Assembly: GCA_004194705.1 (NCBI GenBank)
Contig: SADC01000146.1
Location: forward strand, 248,001-312,000
DNA length: 64,000 bases
Direction of reading: 5' to 3'
Source: Ditylenchus dipsaci
Taxonomy: Eukaryota > Nematoda > Chromadorea > Rhabditida > Anguinidae
Shown here: positions 1 through 9,707 of the stretch, one piece after another
How positions within the stretch are numbered: the stretch's first letter is position 1
Layout: each line of letters opens with the position of its first letter
Position numbers and translations under genes: made by a program
Notes under the pieces: model-generated
Told to the model about the DNA's origin: nothing
The model's input: only the letters and a program-made list of their open reading frames with translations
Databases searched by the model: none

Positions 1-114
1 AGCCGGAGCAAATTTTTTCAAGTTGAGAGCTCAGAGCTAGAGCTGGAGCAAATTTTTGAGAACTAAGATTTCAGAGCCAGAGCCGGAGCGAAAAATCGCA
101 AAAATACATCACTG
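1..114. mobile_element. hAT-like element, right end only
   Basis: The first 114 bases repeat the motif GAGCCGGAGC and end in TACATCACTG. The reverse complement matches the left end of the element at 61936-62177 (CAGTGATGTA followed by the same Ser-sized GCTCCGGCTC motifs). The rest of the element lies outside the window. The superfamily is inferred from the sister copy, whose ends are flanked by a roughly 8-bp imperfect duplication. Confidence 0.5.
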
Positions 115-560
115 GTGGATATCCACCTGGACCAGGGGTGCCTACCTCTGAATTTGGGGTTCGGGTGAGTGACATCAAAGTTTTGGTATTATCAAACCCA
201 ATTCCCCACACGATTTCAAACATGATAGCATGTTTTTTTAATTCTAAAACTTTTGATTTTTCATGCCATTTAGGTGGGTATCCACCTGGTCAGGTGGTAC
301 CGCCCAGGTCTCGGGTTTGGGTGGATAAAATCGCACTTTTGGTCCTGTCAAACAGGTTTTTCCACACTATTCCGCTTATGATAGCATGGTTTATTTTCCA
401 AATCTAAAAAATTTTATTTTTCAAGCTATTAAGGTGGATTTCCACCTAGCCAGAGTATACCTACATCAGATTTTGGGGTTCGGCTGAGTGAAATCGCAAT
501 TTTGGTCCTAACAAACTCAATTCTTCACACAATTTTGGGTTAGGAAATTTTTTTATTTTT
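113..560. repeat. Satellite-like repeat, ~160-bp unit, three units
   Basis: A palindromic core GGTGGATATCCACCTG followed by CAGGTGGTACC and a TTTGGGGTTCGGGTGA-like stretch recurs at about 113, 273 and 433, a spacing of about 160 bp. The same unit occurs at 21025-21300 and 35205-35420. No coding potential is evident. The stretch 561-844 after it is plain A+T-rich sequence in which I see nothing. Confidence 0.7.
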
Positions 561-844
561 TTTTCAGCTCATCCAGTAGATGACCTGAATTTAGATAGTG
601 GTTTGATGCGGTTACTTGAGGGTTTTTACGGCTCGAAAAGCATAAAGCGCACAGTGAAAGTTCCAAATTAATTGTTCTCAATTTGTTTTTCCAAAAAAAT
701 TATTTCTAAAAAGATTTGAATGTCAAAACAATATTTCCAAAACAGTTCGTGCCAGAACGAATTTGTTCTCATTTGAATTTGTTTCCTAATGAATTTGTTT
801 CCTAATCGATTGTTTCTAAAATATTTTGTATCCTATTTGAAGTG

Positions 845-1042
845 TGCCAGTCAAGAGCAGAGTCATAGTCATAATCATAGGCATAATTTTTAAAAGTCAT
901 AGTCATAATTTTGAATGACATAGTCATAATGACTATGACTATGCTATTGAAAATTTCTGCTTATCACTATAAGCATGACTATGACTTTGACCTCAACTAT
1001 GCCTATGACTGTGGCGTTATGCCTATGACTTTTGAAAACACT
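845..1042. repeat. Foldback of CATAGTCATAA motifs
   Basis: Short units such as AGTCATAGTCATAATCATAG are followed by their inverse (ATGACTATGACTATG), so the segment can fold into a hairpin. It looks like a MITE made of multiplied 6-bp motifs. No target duplication was identified. The bases 1043-1331 hold no recognisable feature. Confidence 0.5.
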
Positions 1043-1339
1043 GCTTAATACCCAAACATTTTCTTTGGCTTTTCAAAAATCGCTAAAATATCACAAAATA
1101 TAGGTGCGGTTATACTTATGATACGGAGTGTATGCTACTCGACGCAGAATCAACAGCTCGTTCATCCTGCAAAAAAAGATTATGCGAATGACAGTAAAAA
1201 GTTAAATATCTAGGCATCTAAACAGGAAAAAAGTTTGTTTACCCTAGGATGACCACGTTAAAATGGTCGCCACTGACCATGATGACCACTTTGTGGTCAT
1301 TATCAGAAAATTCCATTTTCAAATATGATGGGTCACAAG

Positions 1340-2405
1340 CATAGTGACCGCGCTTCTCGAGATTTGGACGGCGTCCCGTCCCCGTCTTAGACGTTTTTGA
1401 CCGGCCTTCCAACAGGCCGTCCGAAATTTTTTTCTTACAGCCGGCCGTCGGCCGGCCGTCCAATATTAGCCGTCTTGCTGAAAATTTCGCCGGCCTCTGC
1501 CGGCAGTCCGACTGAAATTTTCTAATGCCGGCCGTTTGCCGGCCGGCCTAAATAGTGAAAAAATTTCTGTGACAATTTTTTTAGTTAAAAATTGGTCTTT
1601 ATTAAAAAAATTAAGCAGCTTAAAAAATATATTTCGGTTCGTATTATCAGCTCGTGACTAGATGTAGTGAGAAATGTAATCAGAAAAAAGATTGTTGGTA
1701 GTTACGATTCCTAACATATAATAAAAACAGCAAACTAACAAATGAATTTTATTCTTTATGTTGTTTTAAAAATTTCATAAATTCTTTCAAATAGCTTTCG
1801 AATACTTAACATGAAATTTTGTTATTTTCTTATCCTTTTCTTGTTTTTTTCATGAATTATACCAGAAGTTGAATCTAGTATCCACATACCTTTGCAAGTA
1901 GCGAAATTAAGCAAAAAGGTGAGCAAGATTTCAAAAACTTTTTTCAGGTTTCATAACGCAAATCTATCCATCGCATGGGATCACGCACTACACTAGAGTT
2001 CTTTGTTCAACTTCTGTGTGTGATTAGGATAGACGTTGTTGTGAAAAAAGGAATTGATTACTTTGACGGAGATTCTTCGGAAGAAACACAACAGCTACTC
2101 GAAAAATATCTTGATGAACTGAAAAATAAACTTGGAGATCGTAAACGCTTAAATAAAAAGCTTGAGCAAGAAAAATTGTAAGATTAAATGATTGGTTATT
2201 AAACATGTTGAATGAAATAAACATAGGTTTTCAACATTAAAAAACAAAAAACTTATTTTTCCACAATTTGTTCGATCTAGACAAGGACGGTCTTAGACGG
2301 ACCGGCCGTCTGCCGTCTTGGACGTATTCAGCCGGCCGTCCGACCGTCCGGTTTTTCGGCGCCGTCCGGACGGGGACGGGCCCGGCCGGACGGGCGGTCA
2401 CTATG
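1340..2405. mobile_element. hAT-type element with 8-bp TSD, carrying spliced exons
   Basis: The ends are inverted (CATAGTGACCGC at the left; its inverse GGTCACTATG at the right). They are flanked by identical 8-bp direct repeats GTCACAAG at 1332-1339 and 2406-2413. Both ends are GC-rich arrays of GGCCGGCCGTC and GGACGG-type motifs, in sharp contrast to the A+T-rich middle. An 8-bp duplication is typical of hAT transposons. No transposase is seen; the middle contains coding-like exons (next entry). Confidence 0.7.
1858..2181 (+). pseudogene. Coding-like exons inside the hAT element
   Basis: Three short open stretches are separated by GT-AG-like junctions. One near 1858-1919 is followed by GTGAGC. 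One starts after TTTTTTCAG near 1948. The last begins after TGTGATTAG near 2029 and ends in TAA at 2181. The last encodes a Glu/Lys-rich, probably helical tail (DGDSSEETQQLLEKYLDELK). I do not recognise the protein. The position between transposon ends suggests either a captured host fragment or a relic element gene. Confidence 0.3.
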
Positions 2406-2464
2406 GTCACAAGCAGTGATGGGTAAAATTAAAACCACCCTAGAGATGTTTTGATGTTTATAAC

Positions 2465-3330
2465 TAGGGTTGACTTATGCCCGGGCATTTAATAATAGTG
2501 CATATGCCCGGGCATTTTCCAAATTTTTGGGCATTTTCGGGCATTTTACAAATGTCTGCCATCAATCAATTTTTATTCAACAAATTTCGAATATCATCTT
2601 TAAACATATCAAAATAACCTGATTTGGTGTATTTTTTAATATTGTTTTTGAGATCTTTCATGTAAAGGGCATGCCCGTGCGCGACACGGAGAAAAGGCGG
2701 GGACCAGTATACCTTTTCTTCCTCGACAAACTTTTAAATTTGTTTAGATTTAGTTAACATTTGCATTTAGTTAACAGTACATCTGGCACTCTTTTTCCTT
2801 AACTTCTTTTTGAGAAACTTAAGACAGATAGTGGTACTTTTTGTGAACTTTTTCGTACTTAAAAAAATACCCTTTTTAAGCTGAAATTTTTCATTCTGAG
2901 GCACCTTAGTATACAAAATTTCTGCTGAATTCGAATAAATTAACAGAAGTTCAAAATAATACTTGGTTTTCGAGATAGGATCTGATGCTGGAGTGTCAAT
3001 ATGTTAAAAATTACTGACCAAATTCAGGTCATATCTCAGAAACCGTCAAATATTTTGAATTTCAGTTTTTCGTTCAAATTACTGAGGACATTTTGTATTC
3101 TTGTATGCCTCAGAATGAAGCTTTTAAGCTTAAAATGGTACTTTTATTAAAAGTTACATGAAAATTTATAAAAAAAATTACTACTAACTGGTCTTTGAAC
3201 CTTTGGAGACTACCAAATCTCAAAAATGTATAAGAGGAAAATGCCCGAAATTATACGGCGGGCATTTCATGATAAATGCCCGGAAATATGCCCGGGTATA
3301 TGTCCGAGCATATGCCCATTGCCCAACCTA
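2465..3330. mobile_element. hAT-type MITE with 8-bp TSD (866 bp)
   Basis: The left end TAGGGTTGACTTATGCCC and right end GGGCATTGGGCAACCTA are inverted. They are flanked by identical TTTATAAC repeats at 2457-2464 and 3331-3338. The TAGGGTTG end and the 8-bp duplication fit hAT. The ends carry several copies of ATGCCCGGGCAT. The interior contains a further diverged inverted repeat around 2880-2930 and 3090-3150. No transposase is seen. From 3339 to about 3620 there is only a small GC-rich hairpin (3464-3486). Confidence 0.75.
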
Positions 3331-3624
3331 TTTATAACCCACGTTTTGTGAAGATAATACAAATATTTTTTGACCGTTTTGTAGCTGGGGGATTTACCTA
3401 TCTAACTCACCTAAATTCATCAGAATGAAATCATAAATTTTGGAAGATATTGCCTCCGGGCGACCCTGGGGCAGGGCGCCCCGCCCCGAAAATCGATTCG
3501 AGCGCCCTGTGAGACATATCTTCTTTGTTTTCTCAAACATATAGTAGGTTAACTACTCATTCGAAATATCACAGACAGGGCTACAAAATGGTGTATAGGT
3601 TATTAAGTCAAGTAATTTTACCCC

Positions 3625-4708
3625 TGCTTTAAGATACCTTCGAAATAAGATGCCCCTCGCTATAAGATAACTCTTGAGAGTTACGCAGATGACAATTTTT
3701 CATTCGATATAAGATATCATTGCAAAAATATATCTATAAATTTCATCAATAAAAATAAAAAATAAACTTGACACGAAAAAAGCACCGACGGAGAAAAGGA
3801 ATTGCTAGTTTTTCATTGTTTGTCTTTGTTGTGCCTTAGCTTTTTTATATTTCTCAATCTAAGAAATGGCGACTCTAATTTGCAAGCGAAACAAGATTGC
3901 AATAGGCATAAAGAAACCAGTTATTGAAACGTCCGCAAAAAAGAGTCACAAAGAACTGTCTATTGAATTTGGACTTCCGAAGCAGTCTATACAAAACATT
4001 GTGCAGAACAAAACAACAATTCTTAAGCCAATCGAAGAAGGAAGAATCGCAAAGCGGGCACGTCTTACACCTAGAATGCACGAAAAGATGGAAAAAGTGC
4101 TAATCTTCTGGATCAAACAAGTGAGAAGCCAGAATCTTCCTCTTAGCGGTGGCATTGTCAAAGTGAGCTATTAAGTTTTTTCTCTTTTCTTTGATTTAAT
4201 ATCAGATTTTTAGGAAAAAAACAAAAGAGATCTCAGCTGTGCTAAGCATCATCGGGTTCGAAGGAAGTGAAGGGTGGATGACTAACTTTGAACAGCGCCA
4301 CGGAATACACTTCAAGTCCAACCAAGAAAAAGCTGCAGGAATCGATGTTGGATCTCTTGTGGAGTGGAAACGATGTGGAGGCGCAATCAGCTTCGCATTT
4401 TGTTCGCCGCTACGTGGAAAAACTACGCTGATCCCTGTATTCTGAAGCACAACGATGCCTTGGATGACACCTTTCATGAAGACCAAAAGAATAAAAAAAT
4501 CAAAGCCATCTTACAGATTTTTTTGTTATTATCCATTTGTTAAGTTTTTCTTTTGTTCGAATAAATCGTTCACCCTCGCTATGAGATTCGCGTGTGACAG
4601 CTTTTATTGTTTCTTCTCAAGTATAAGCTACCTTTGCTACAAGATACTTTGCTATAAGATACCCCTTAGCTCGGTCCTGTGGTGGTATCTCATAGCGAGA
4701 GTCGACTG
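3625..4708 (+). mobile_element. Tigger/pogo-like DNA transposon, decayed
   Basis: The right end reads inward as CAGTCGACTCTCGCTATGAG and is followed by a TA. Repeated GCTATAAGATACC motifs lie at both ends. The interior carries a CENP-B-like DNA-binding reading frame. The left end is worn, and a matching TA is not certain. A ~1.08-kb length means most of the DDE transposase domain has been lost. Confidence 0.6.
3866..4442 (+). pseudogene. Tigger/pogo transposase N-terminal region (CENP-B-like HTH)
   Basis: The open frame from ATG 3866 encodes a Lys-rich first helix-turn-helix, with KSHKELSIEFGLPKQSIQNI as the recognition region, then a linker ending near KMEKVLIFWIKQVRSQNLPL. After a gap of about 40 bp consistent with an intron (GT near 4161, AG near 4212) the frame continues with GFEGSEGWMTNFEQRHGI. 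That is the second CENP-B-type HTH of Tc5/pogo proteins. The DDE catalytic domain does not follow, so this is a truncated transposase. It would bind the element ends; catalysis cannot be supported. Confidence 0.6.
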
Positions 4709-4738
4709 TAGAGTGTTTTTTCGTCATGCATGAAACTT

Positions 4739-5741
4739 AAAGTGGAGGACTTTATTTGCGCATCGCTTATTGTCAAAAGTTAAAGTTCCTCTGGGGCGTT
4801 TCGATTTTTTTTCTCAGTAAGTTTTTCGACTATAGGGCCAAAATTCATCGAGCAATCGATTGCAACCATTTCCAGAACTGCTTTGCTGTCGGCAACTGCC
4901 TCAATTTCGCGATTATTGGCAAATGACCACCATAATTAAAGAAACTGGCCAAAAAGATACGTACTTAGATTTATATAGCCCGAGCCTTCACCAATTTCAT
5001 TGATTTGTCTACGCGTTGAATGACTTTCTAGAGTCAGAATTTCATGAAGAACCAGATAGAAATTTTTCTCACACCAAAATTAAATCATAAAAGCAAGGTA
5101 GCTAGTGAAGGTTTGACCCAGGAAGAAATGAGTACTATTGAGAGGTAAGATTTTAGTATTATTTAGGAACTGACTTTTTTCGCGATTTCATTTTATGTAA
5201 TTTTATACAACCGTATGCTGAAAATGACGGCAAGAAGCAGGGCTACATTTCAAGTGTGAGGTTGCAAATGAGTACATGAATTAAAATCGCGAAAAAAAAC
5301 ATCAGTTTCAGGATACAACCGAATAGTTCTGGATAGTCCTATTGAGGATGGCATCGAATCGGACATGTTCAATGTTTTCTAAATTTTAGCTTTAACTATA
5401 TACTAACTTTTTAGCTGTATGATAGCTTAAATAAAAGCCCGGAACCTTGGCTTCATTTTGACACTAAACTTGTAAATAAAAGTAGAAAAAACAGGATTTG
5501 CAACCAGTGGTAGTCGAACCTATGACCTACAGCGATGCGTATACAGTCGACGCTCTCCATGACGGACCCGAAGGGACCGACTTTTTCGTCCGTTATAGAG
5601 AGCGTCCGTTATATAGAGCGTCGATTTAGGTCAAATTATACTAACTCTGACCAAATCGGCCTAATTTTTTGTCCGTTATGGAGAGCTGTCCGTTATCGAG
5701 GGGTCCGTTATGGAGAGCGTCGACTGTATGAAGCCCCCCCC
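4739..5741. mobile_element. TIR element with tRNA-like B box in its ends, copy 1
   Basis: The left end (GGAGGACTTTATTTGCGCAT) and the right end, read on the minus strand (GCTTCATATACGCATCGCTG), are inverted copies. The right end continues on the minus strand into GGTTCGACTACC, close to the pol III B box. Copy 2 at 57656-58251 has the same arrangement. The right end of this copy is split by a nested pogo MITE at 5544-5726. No protein is encoded. Confidence 0.55.
5544..5726. mobile_element. pogo/Tigger-type MITE, TA-flanked
   Basis: Near-perfect terminal inverted repeats (CAGTCGACGCTCTCCAT and its inverse) are flanked by TA at 5542-5543 and 5727-5728. The interior repeats GTCCGTTATGGAGAGC-like motifs. 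Removing it restores the continuous end of the surrounding element (GCGATGCGTATA as in copy 2), which shows a TA target duplication. Confidence 0.8.
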
Positions 5742-5769
5742 TTTCAAAAAATCTTCATTAACTACCAGT

Positions 5770-6215
5770 AGTAAAATAATTTTTGTCGGCTGGCGGCGGC
5801 GCCGGCTGCTTTGAAATCGCTGCCGCCGCCAGCGCTGGCGACTGGCGGCACCACCTGGCTTTTTCAAAAAAACGGCGCCAGCGCCGTTGTTTGGCGAAAA
5901 TTTTGTGAGGCGCCGGCGCTTTGAAAGATGGAAAAAGTATATAATTTTAAAAGTTAACAGAAGGCGGGAGATCTATTCCAGTACTATGCAAATGATATCA
6001 GTTGTGAAAACGTCGTTTTAATATGAATTTTATCATGTTTAAAAACACAATTCAAATTGCACCCTTATTATACATAAGTCGGCGCCGGCGCTGGTGCAGC
6101 GCCGGCGCGCTGCCGGCAAAAAAAGACATTTGATGAGCGCCGGCGCCGGCGGTGTAAATGAAAAGCGCCGGCGCTTTTTTTATTTTCGACGAGCGTGCAA
6201 GTATGGTGGCTGTGC
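5770..6215. mobile_element. GC-rich foldback (GCGCCGGCGC motif family)
   Basis: Two GC-rich blocks (5786-5930 and 6080-6180), built from GCGCCGGCGC and GCCGCCGCCAGC motifs, flank an A+T-rich middle. The right end GCGTGCAAGTATGG resembles the right end of the element at 36856-37061. It is probably a MITE with motif-expanded ends. The target duplication is unclear. Confidence 0.45.
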
Positions 6216-6484
6216 AATTCTGATACTTTGAAAAATTTGTCACTAAATTTTTCTTTTTATTGACAATATGCCAATTCTGAGGCCAGATTCGTGCTTACGA
6301 GGGGATCTTAACAGGATTTGGTGCGAGTTATTTTTGGGAGTATCCGAGGTGTGATTTTGAGGAATGGAGGTGAGTCCTTTTTTATTGTCTGTTGTTGTAG
6401 AGCATCCGCAAGTGTCGTGTAAAACTGGTGATAATGAAAATTTTGTGAAATAACCTCTTCAATTCACCATTTACCGTATTTCCT

Positions 6485-6860
6485 CTAATTGCCGCCCCCT
6501 AGAGGTCGATCGAAAAATAAGCGCTTTATTAAGCACTTGATTGAAGTCAATTCATAAGCCCAGCTGTAGAGGAAGCAGATAATCTTTTCAAATGGAAGCC
6601 GAGTGTCCTTGACAAATTTAAAGATAACTTGGGAGGAAGAGAAAATGTTTAAGAGAGTTGCCAACCTGAAACCAATTATCTTTGCGCATATTGATCTTTT
6701 GACGACATTGCTTAAGACTGCACTTCCAAAATATGCGTGAACCAAAGTAGAGTTTCATAGAATGGCCGTTTTGACACTTTCTGCACGACGGAAGCAAACC
6801 GTGTTGTTGTAAGAATTCAACGCTGGCAGATTCTCCTTTTGGCAAATCGCGGAACTTCAT
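6485..6860 (-). pseudogene. Merlin/ISXO2-type transposase N-terminal fragment
   Basis: The minus-strand frame from 6860 reads SVEFLQQHGLLPSCRKCQNG, then FWKCSLKQCRQKINMRKDNW, a four-Cys zinc ribbon (CxxC...CxxxxC). After a one-base frame change near 6640 it continues as RLPFEKIICFLYSWAYELTS. This order (zinc ribbon, basic stretch, 'W.F', then a helix with hydrophobic and Trp-Ala residues) is that of ISXO2-like and Merlin transposases. The catalytic DDE part is missing. The frame runs into a CCGTATTTCC MITE end at 6475-6500. Confidence 0.55.
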
Positions 6861-7639
6861 ACTTCAAAACAAAAAGTGGAATTGAAAAGGAAGCACGGCT
6901 AATGATTTATGGTCCTCCTTTTTGTGTTTCTGACCGAAAATTAGGCTTAGAAAAGGTTGTAAATAATTTTGAAAAATGGGTCTCGATAACCAACTAGAAC
7001 CAAAATTGTTTAGATATTTACTTCTTTGACTAGAAAAAAGAAAAAAAGACGGCAGTTTTCAGCTAAAAGACGGCACTTTTCAGTTTCGACCAAAAATAAA
7101 CATTCTACCGAGGTGCGAGGTCATTGTGGCCACCCTGACCTCACCTCCCAACTCAATCTCGCCCCTGACACCTCCATTGTGGCCAAGGCATTACAGACAT
7201 CTTCATGATTTAAAAGACACTTCCTATAATTTTGCAGAAGTCAATAAAGACCCTTGTTACTGTTATTTTTTGGCAAAAATTTCCTTCCCGTTTATTGTGT
7301 TCCCTTATTATTTTTAAAAAACTTGACAATATGTCAATTCGGAGGCTGAATGTAAAGTAAGATAAATTTTTAATAAACCTAATTTCGGATCCTAGATGAA
7401 TTCTAATATTTTTAGAATTTGTCGCGCAAAATATTCTAATATTTTTTTGGTGAATTCGGCGAAACAACCGTTGGCAAATATATGCTAAAATTTTATTGAA
7501 CTTTATTTTTCCAATCATGTGAAGCATATAAACGCTAGGGACCACAGGCGCCTATCGGCGCCTCTATTCCATTTTAAATTTTTTGATAAGGGTTATGAGT
7601 TAATCCATTACATAGCTTGAAATGTTTTAGAGCCACCTC
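6861..7639. other. No gene seen
   Basis: A+T-rich spacer. The motif TTGACAATATGCCAATTC (near 6260) recurs in slightly changed form near 7323, the only repeat structure noticed. Short open frames here have no protein-like character. Confidence 0.4.
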
Positions 7640-8105
7640 AGTTTCACGTATTTGTGCTCAAACGAAAGCTAAGATGCTGTACTTGAGGGTTCCGGACAGA
7701 TATTTGGCATGGGTTCGCAAGATATAGCCAAAATTTGAATTTGAACCTTAACATCTACCGAAAATCCAGGCTGAAATCCGTCATCTCCCATTTAAAGGTG
7801 CTTAAAAACTTTTTTCTAAAGCAACCTCAATTTAGCGTATTTGTACTTAAAATAAAGCTAAGACGTTTTACTTAAGGGTCTCGGATAGATATCCGGCATG
7901 AATTTGCAAAATATAACCGAAATTTGGGTTTGAACCTGAAGATCTACCAAAAATCCAGGCTAAAATCCACCACCTCCAATTTGGAGGACTTAAAAACTTT
8001 TTTTTAGAGCAATCTCAATTGTACAAATTTATGCTTAAAAGATAGCTGAGATGTTCTTCTTGAGGGTTCCGGAGAGATATCCGGCATGAAGTTGCAAAAA
8101 ATGCC
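7640..8105. repeat. Tandem repeat, unit about 188 bp, ~2.5 copies
   Basis: The phrase GAGGGTTCCGGACAGATATT recurs with changes at about 7684, 7873 and 8060. Flanking phrases (AAAATCCAGGCT, CTTAAAAACTTTTTT) recur in the same order. The copies have diverged by roughly 15-20% by eye. Confidence 0.7.
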
Positions 8106-8410
8106 AGAAAATTAGGTTTTTAAAACAATAGCTTCAGAAATAGCGTCAGATACCCATACCAAATACTATATAGAGATACTGGCGATTGGCCAGCAAACGG
8201 GCTACAATCTCTAAGGGTTTTCGCAGCGTTAACATCACATTTGTTTGAAAACAGAATGTCACAACCTACTTGCGCTTTTAATCGATTTGACACGCCGTGG
8301 TCACGTTCCACAATTTTTTCCACAAAAAATTCCACAATTAAGTTTCTTTTATTAAATATATAAATACCCACGTGGGTCTGGCTCTTTATTATTTTCATGT
8401 GAATCCGACC

Positions 8411-8471
8411 AAGTGGAGGTTGCCCTAGGGTAGCGTTACACTGAGATTGGCGTTATATCGAGGGTAGACTG
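8411..8471. mobile_element. pogo/Tigger end remnant
   Basis: The end GCGTTATATCGAGGGTAGACTG is followed by TA and resembles the ends of the elements at 56196-56618 and 62303-62447. A weak inverse (GTGGAGGTTGCCCTAGGGTA) lies at its left. From 8475 to 9187 nothing firm is seen, apart from a coding-looking stretch at 8570-8640 that I could not place. Confidence 0.4.
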
Positions 8472-9187
8472 TATCAGACTGACCATAATCAGGATTCTTT
8501 GACAGATTCTTGACTTAATTATTGGACTTTTCAGTGCCTAGCTAGTCACTTGTTGCCTTCTCCTTTCCATGCAGTTCCGTTTAAGGCCTTCATCAGTTTG
8601 AGTCAGGAGTATGGGGCTGCTGGGCCATCCATTCTATTCACGGCCTCTTCCAGTAAATACTGTGCGTTTTTATATTCCGCAATCCCCCGCCTTCAATTTA
8701 ATAATTGGTCTCTTTGAAAACAGGTTTTTACGTTGAAAGTTACTATAAATTTTTCATTTTCTTAAAATCACATTCGTTCCACTGAGCTGATTGAGGATAC
8801 ACTGCAATTACAAATCGCAATTTAATAACTTTGAGTGAAAAATAATTGGCGCCAAAACGCTGGAGTGCAATTTACTTGGCAAGCTGCCACTGCCCTTTAG
8901 CAATTTAAAAATATAATTTTATCGAAATTACAATCTAGTGATTGATAGGAAGCTTCTATTTTAAGATATGCTGTAAATTCATTTTTTCGGTGAAATTCAG
9001 TAGTGCATCACACCAGAATTATTAGTTACACTTTTGACTGCATTGAATGCATCAAAGCATAAAAAAACTCTTTCTTACAAATAAGATCAGCGCTTCAACG
9101 TCTTACTATTAAGCTAGCTTTCTGACTAGTTGTAAATTTGTCGACCCTACTTGCGAATACCTCCTAACGATTTTCCCTTTTAAAACT

Positions 9188-9442
9188 TAACGTATTTTCT
9201 TTATCAACTCCCATAGGAGCTATTTTTCAACCCTTACAATAAATAAAACCCTTGAAATTTGAGGTCGATTTCGACATTTTCGGTTGCACAACCAAAATCT
9301 GAAAAGTGAAATCAGGTCAACTTGTGATAAATAAGAAAACGCAAAAAACAGATTTGCTAAATGTTTTCTCCAGGTTGAGGTATAAGGTCCGTAAGCTGGG
9401 GAGTTGTCAGAGCATGGAGAGTTAATAGAGGAAATGCGGTAA
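9188..9442. mobile_element. CCGTATTTCC-family MITE, upstream of SMC4
   Basis: The ends are TAACGTATTTTCT and its inverse AGAGGAAATGCGGTAA. The internal phrase AACCAAAATCTGAAAAGTG and the ending AAAACGCAAAAAACAGATTT are shared with copies near 24955, 53690, 59010 and 63230. Insertion is at TA, judged from the nested copy at 63170-63413. It lies about 265 bp before the SMC4 start and could hold part of its promoter. Confidence 0.6.
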
Positions 9443-9640
9443 TTAAAAAGTACCCAAATATATGTCCCAGACCCCGGAAAAATTGCGTAAGACATTTATT
9501 AGTCAAAAGTTCCATACGCTGGACTACCCCAACCCCCACTGGTCCAAACTTGTTGTTCCAAAGAGTAGTTAAAGCGAATTTTGGGAGGGTCAGGTTTTTT
9601 GGGGAGGGATGTGGTTTTTGCTGGTAGCGCCAATTTGTCC

Positions 9641-9650
9641 TATATATTTA
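9641..9650 (+). promoter_or_regulatory. Possible TATA-like box for SMC4
   Basis: TATATATTTA lies 58 bp before the chosen ATG. In A+T-rich DNA this is weak evidence. It would require a very short leader. Confidence 0.15.
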
Positions 9651-9707
9651 TGGCAATTTGCAAAGAATGTTCATGGTTGTCCCACCACTCACCGTAATTT
9701 CAGCGCC

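Noticed and set aside
7026..7317. Lys-rich frame and an overlapping one
   Set aside because: No motif, no context; driven by A-rich and CT-rich base composition.
8120..8398. Minus-strand open frame of 92 codons
   Set aside because: Composition is plausible, but there is no family motif, no splice context and it starts inside a tandem-repeat margin; not supportable as a gene.
8570..8650. Coding-looking stretch (PFKAFISLSQEYGAAG) followed by TAAATA
   Set aside because: Only about 30 residues, without a credible donor or neighbouring exon; could be chance or a lost exon.
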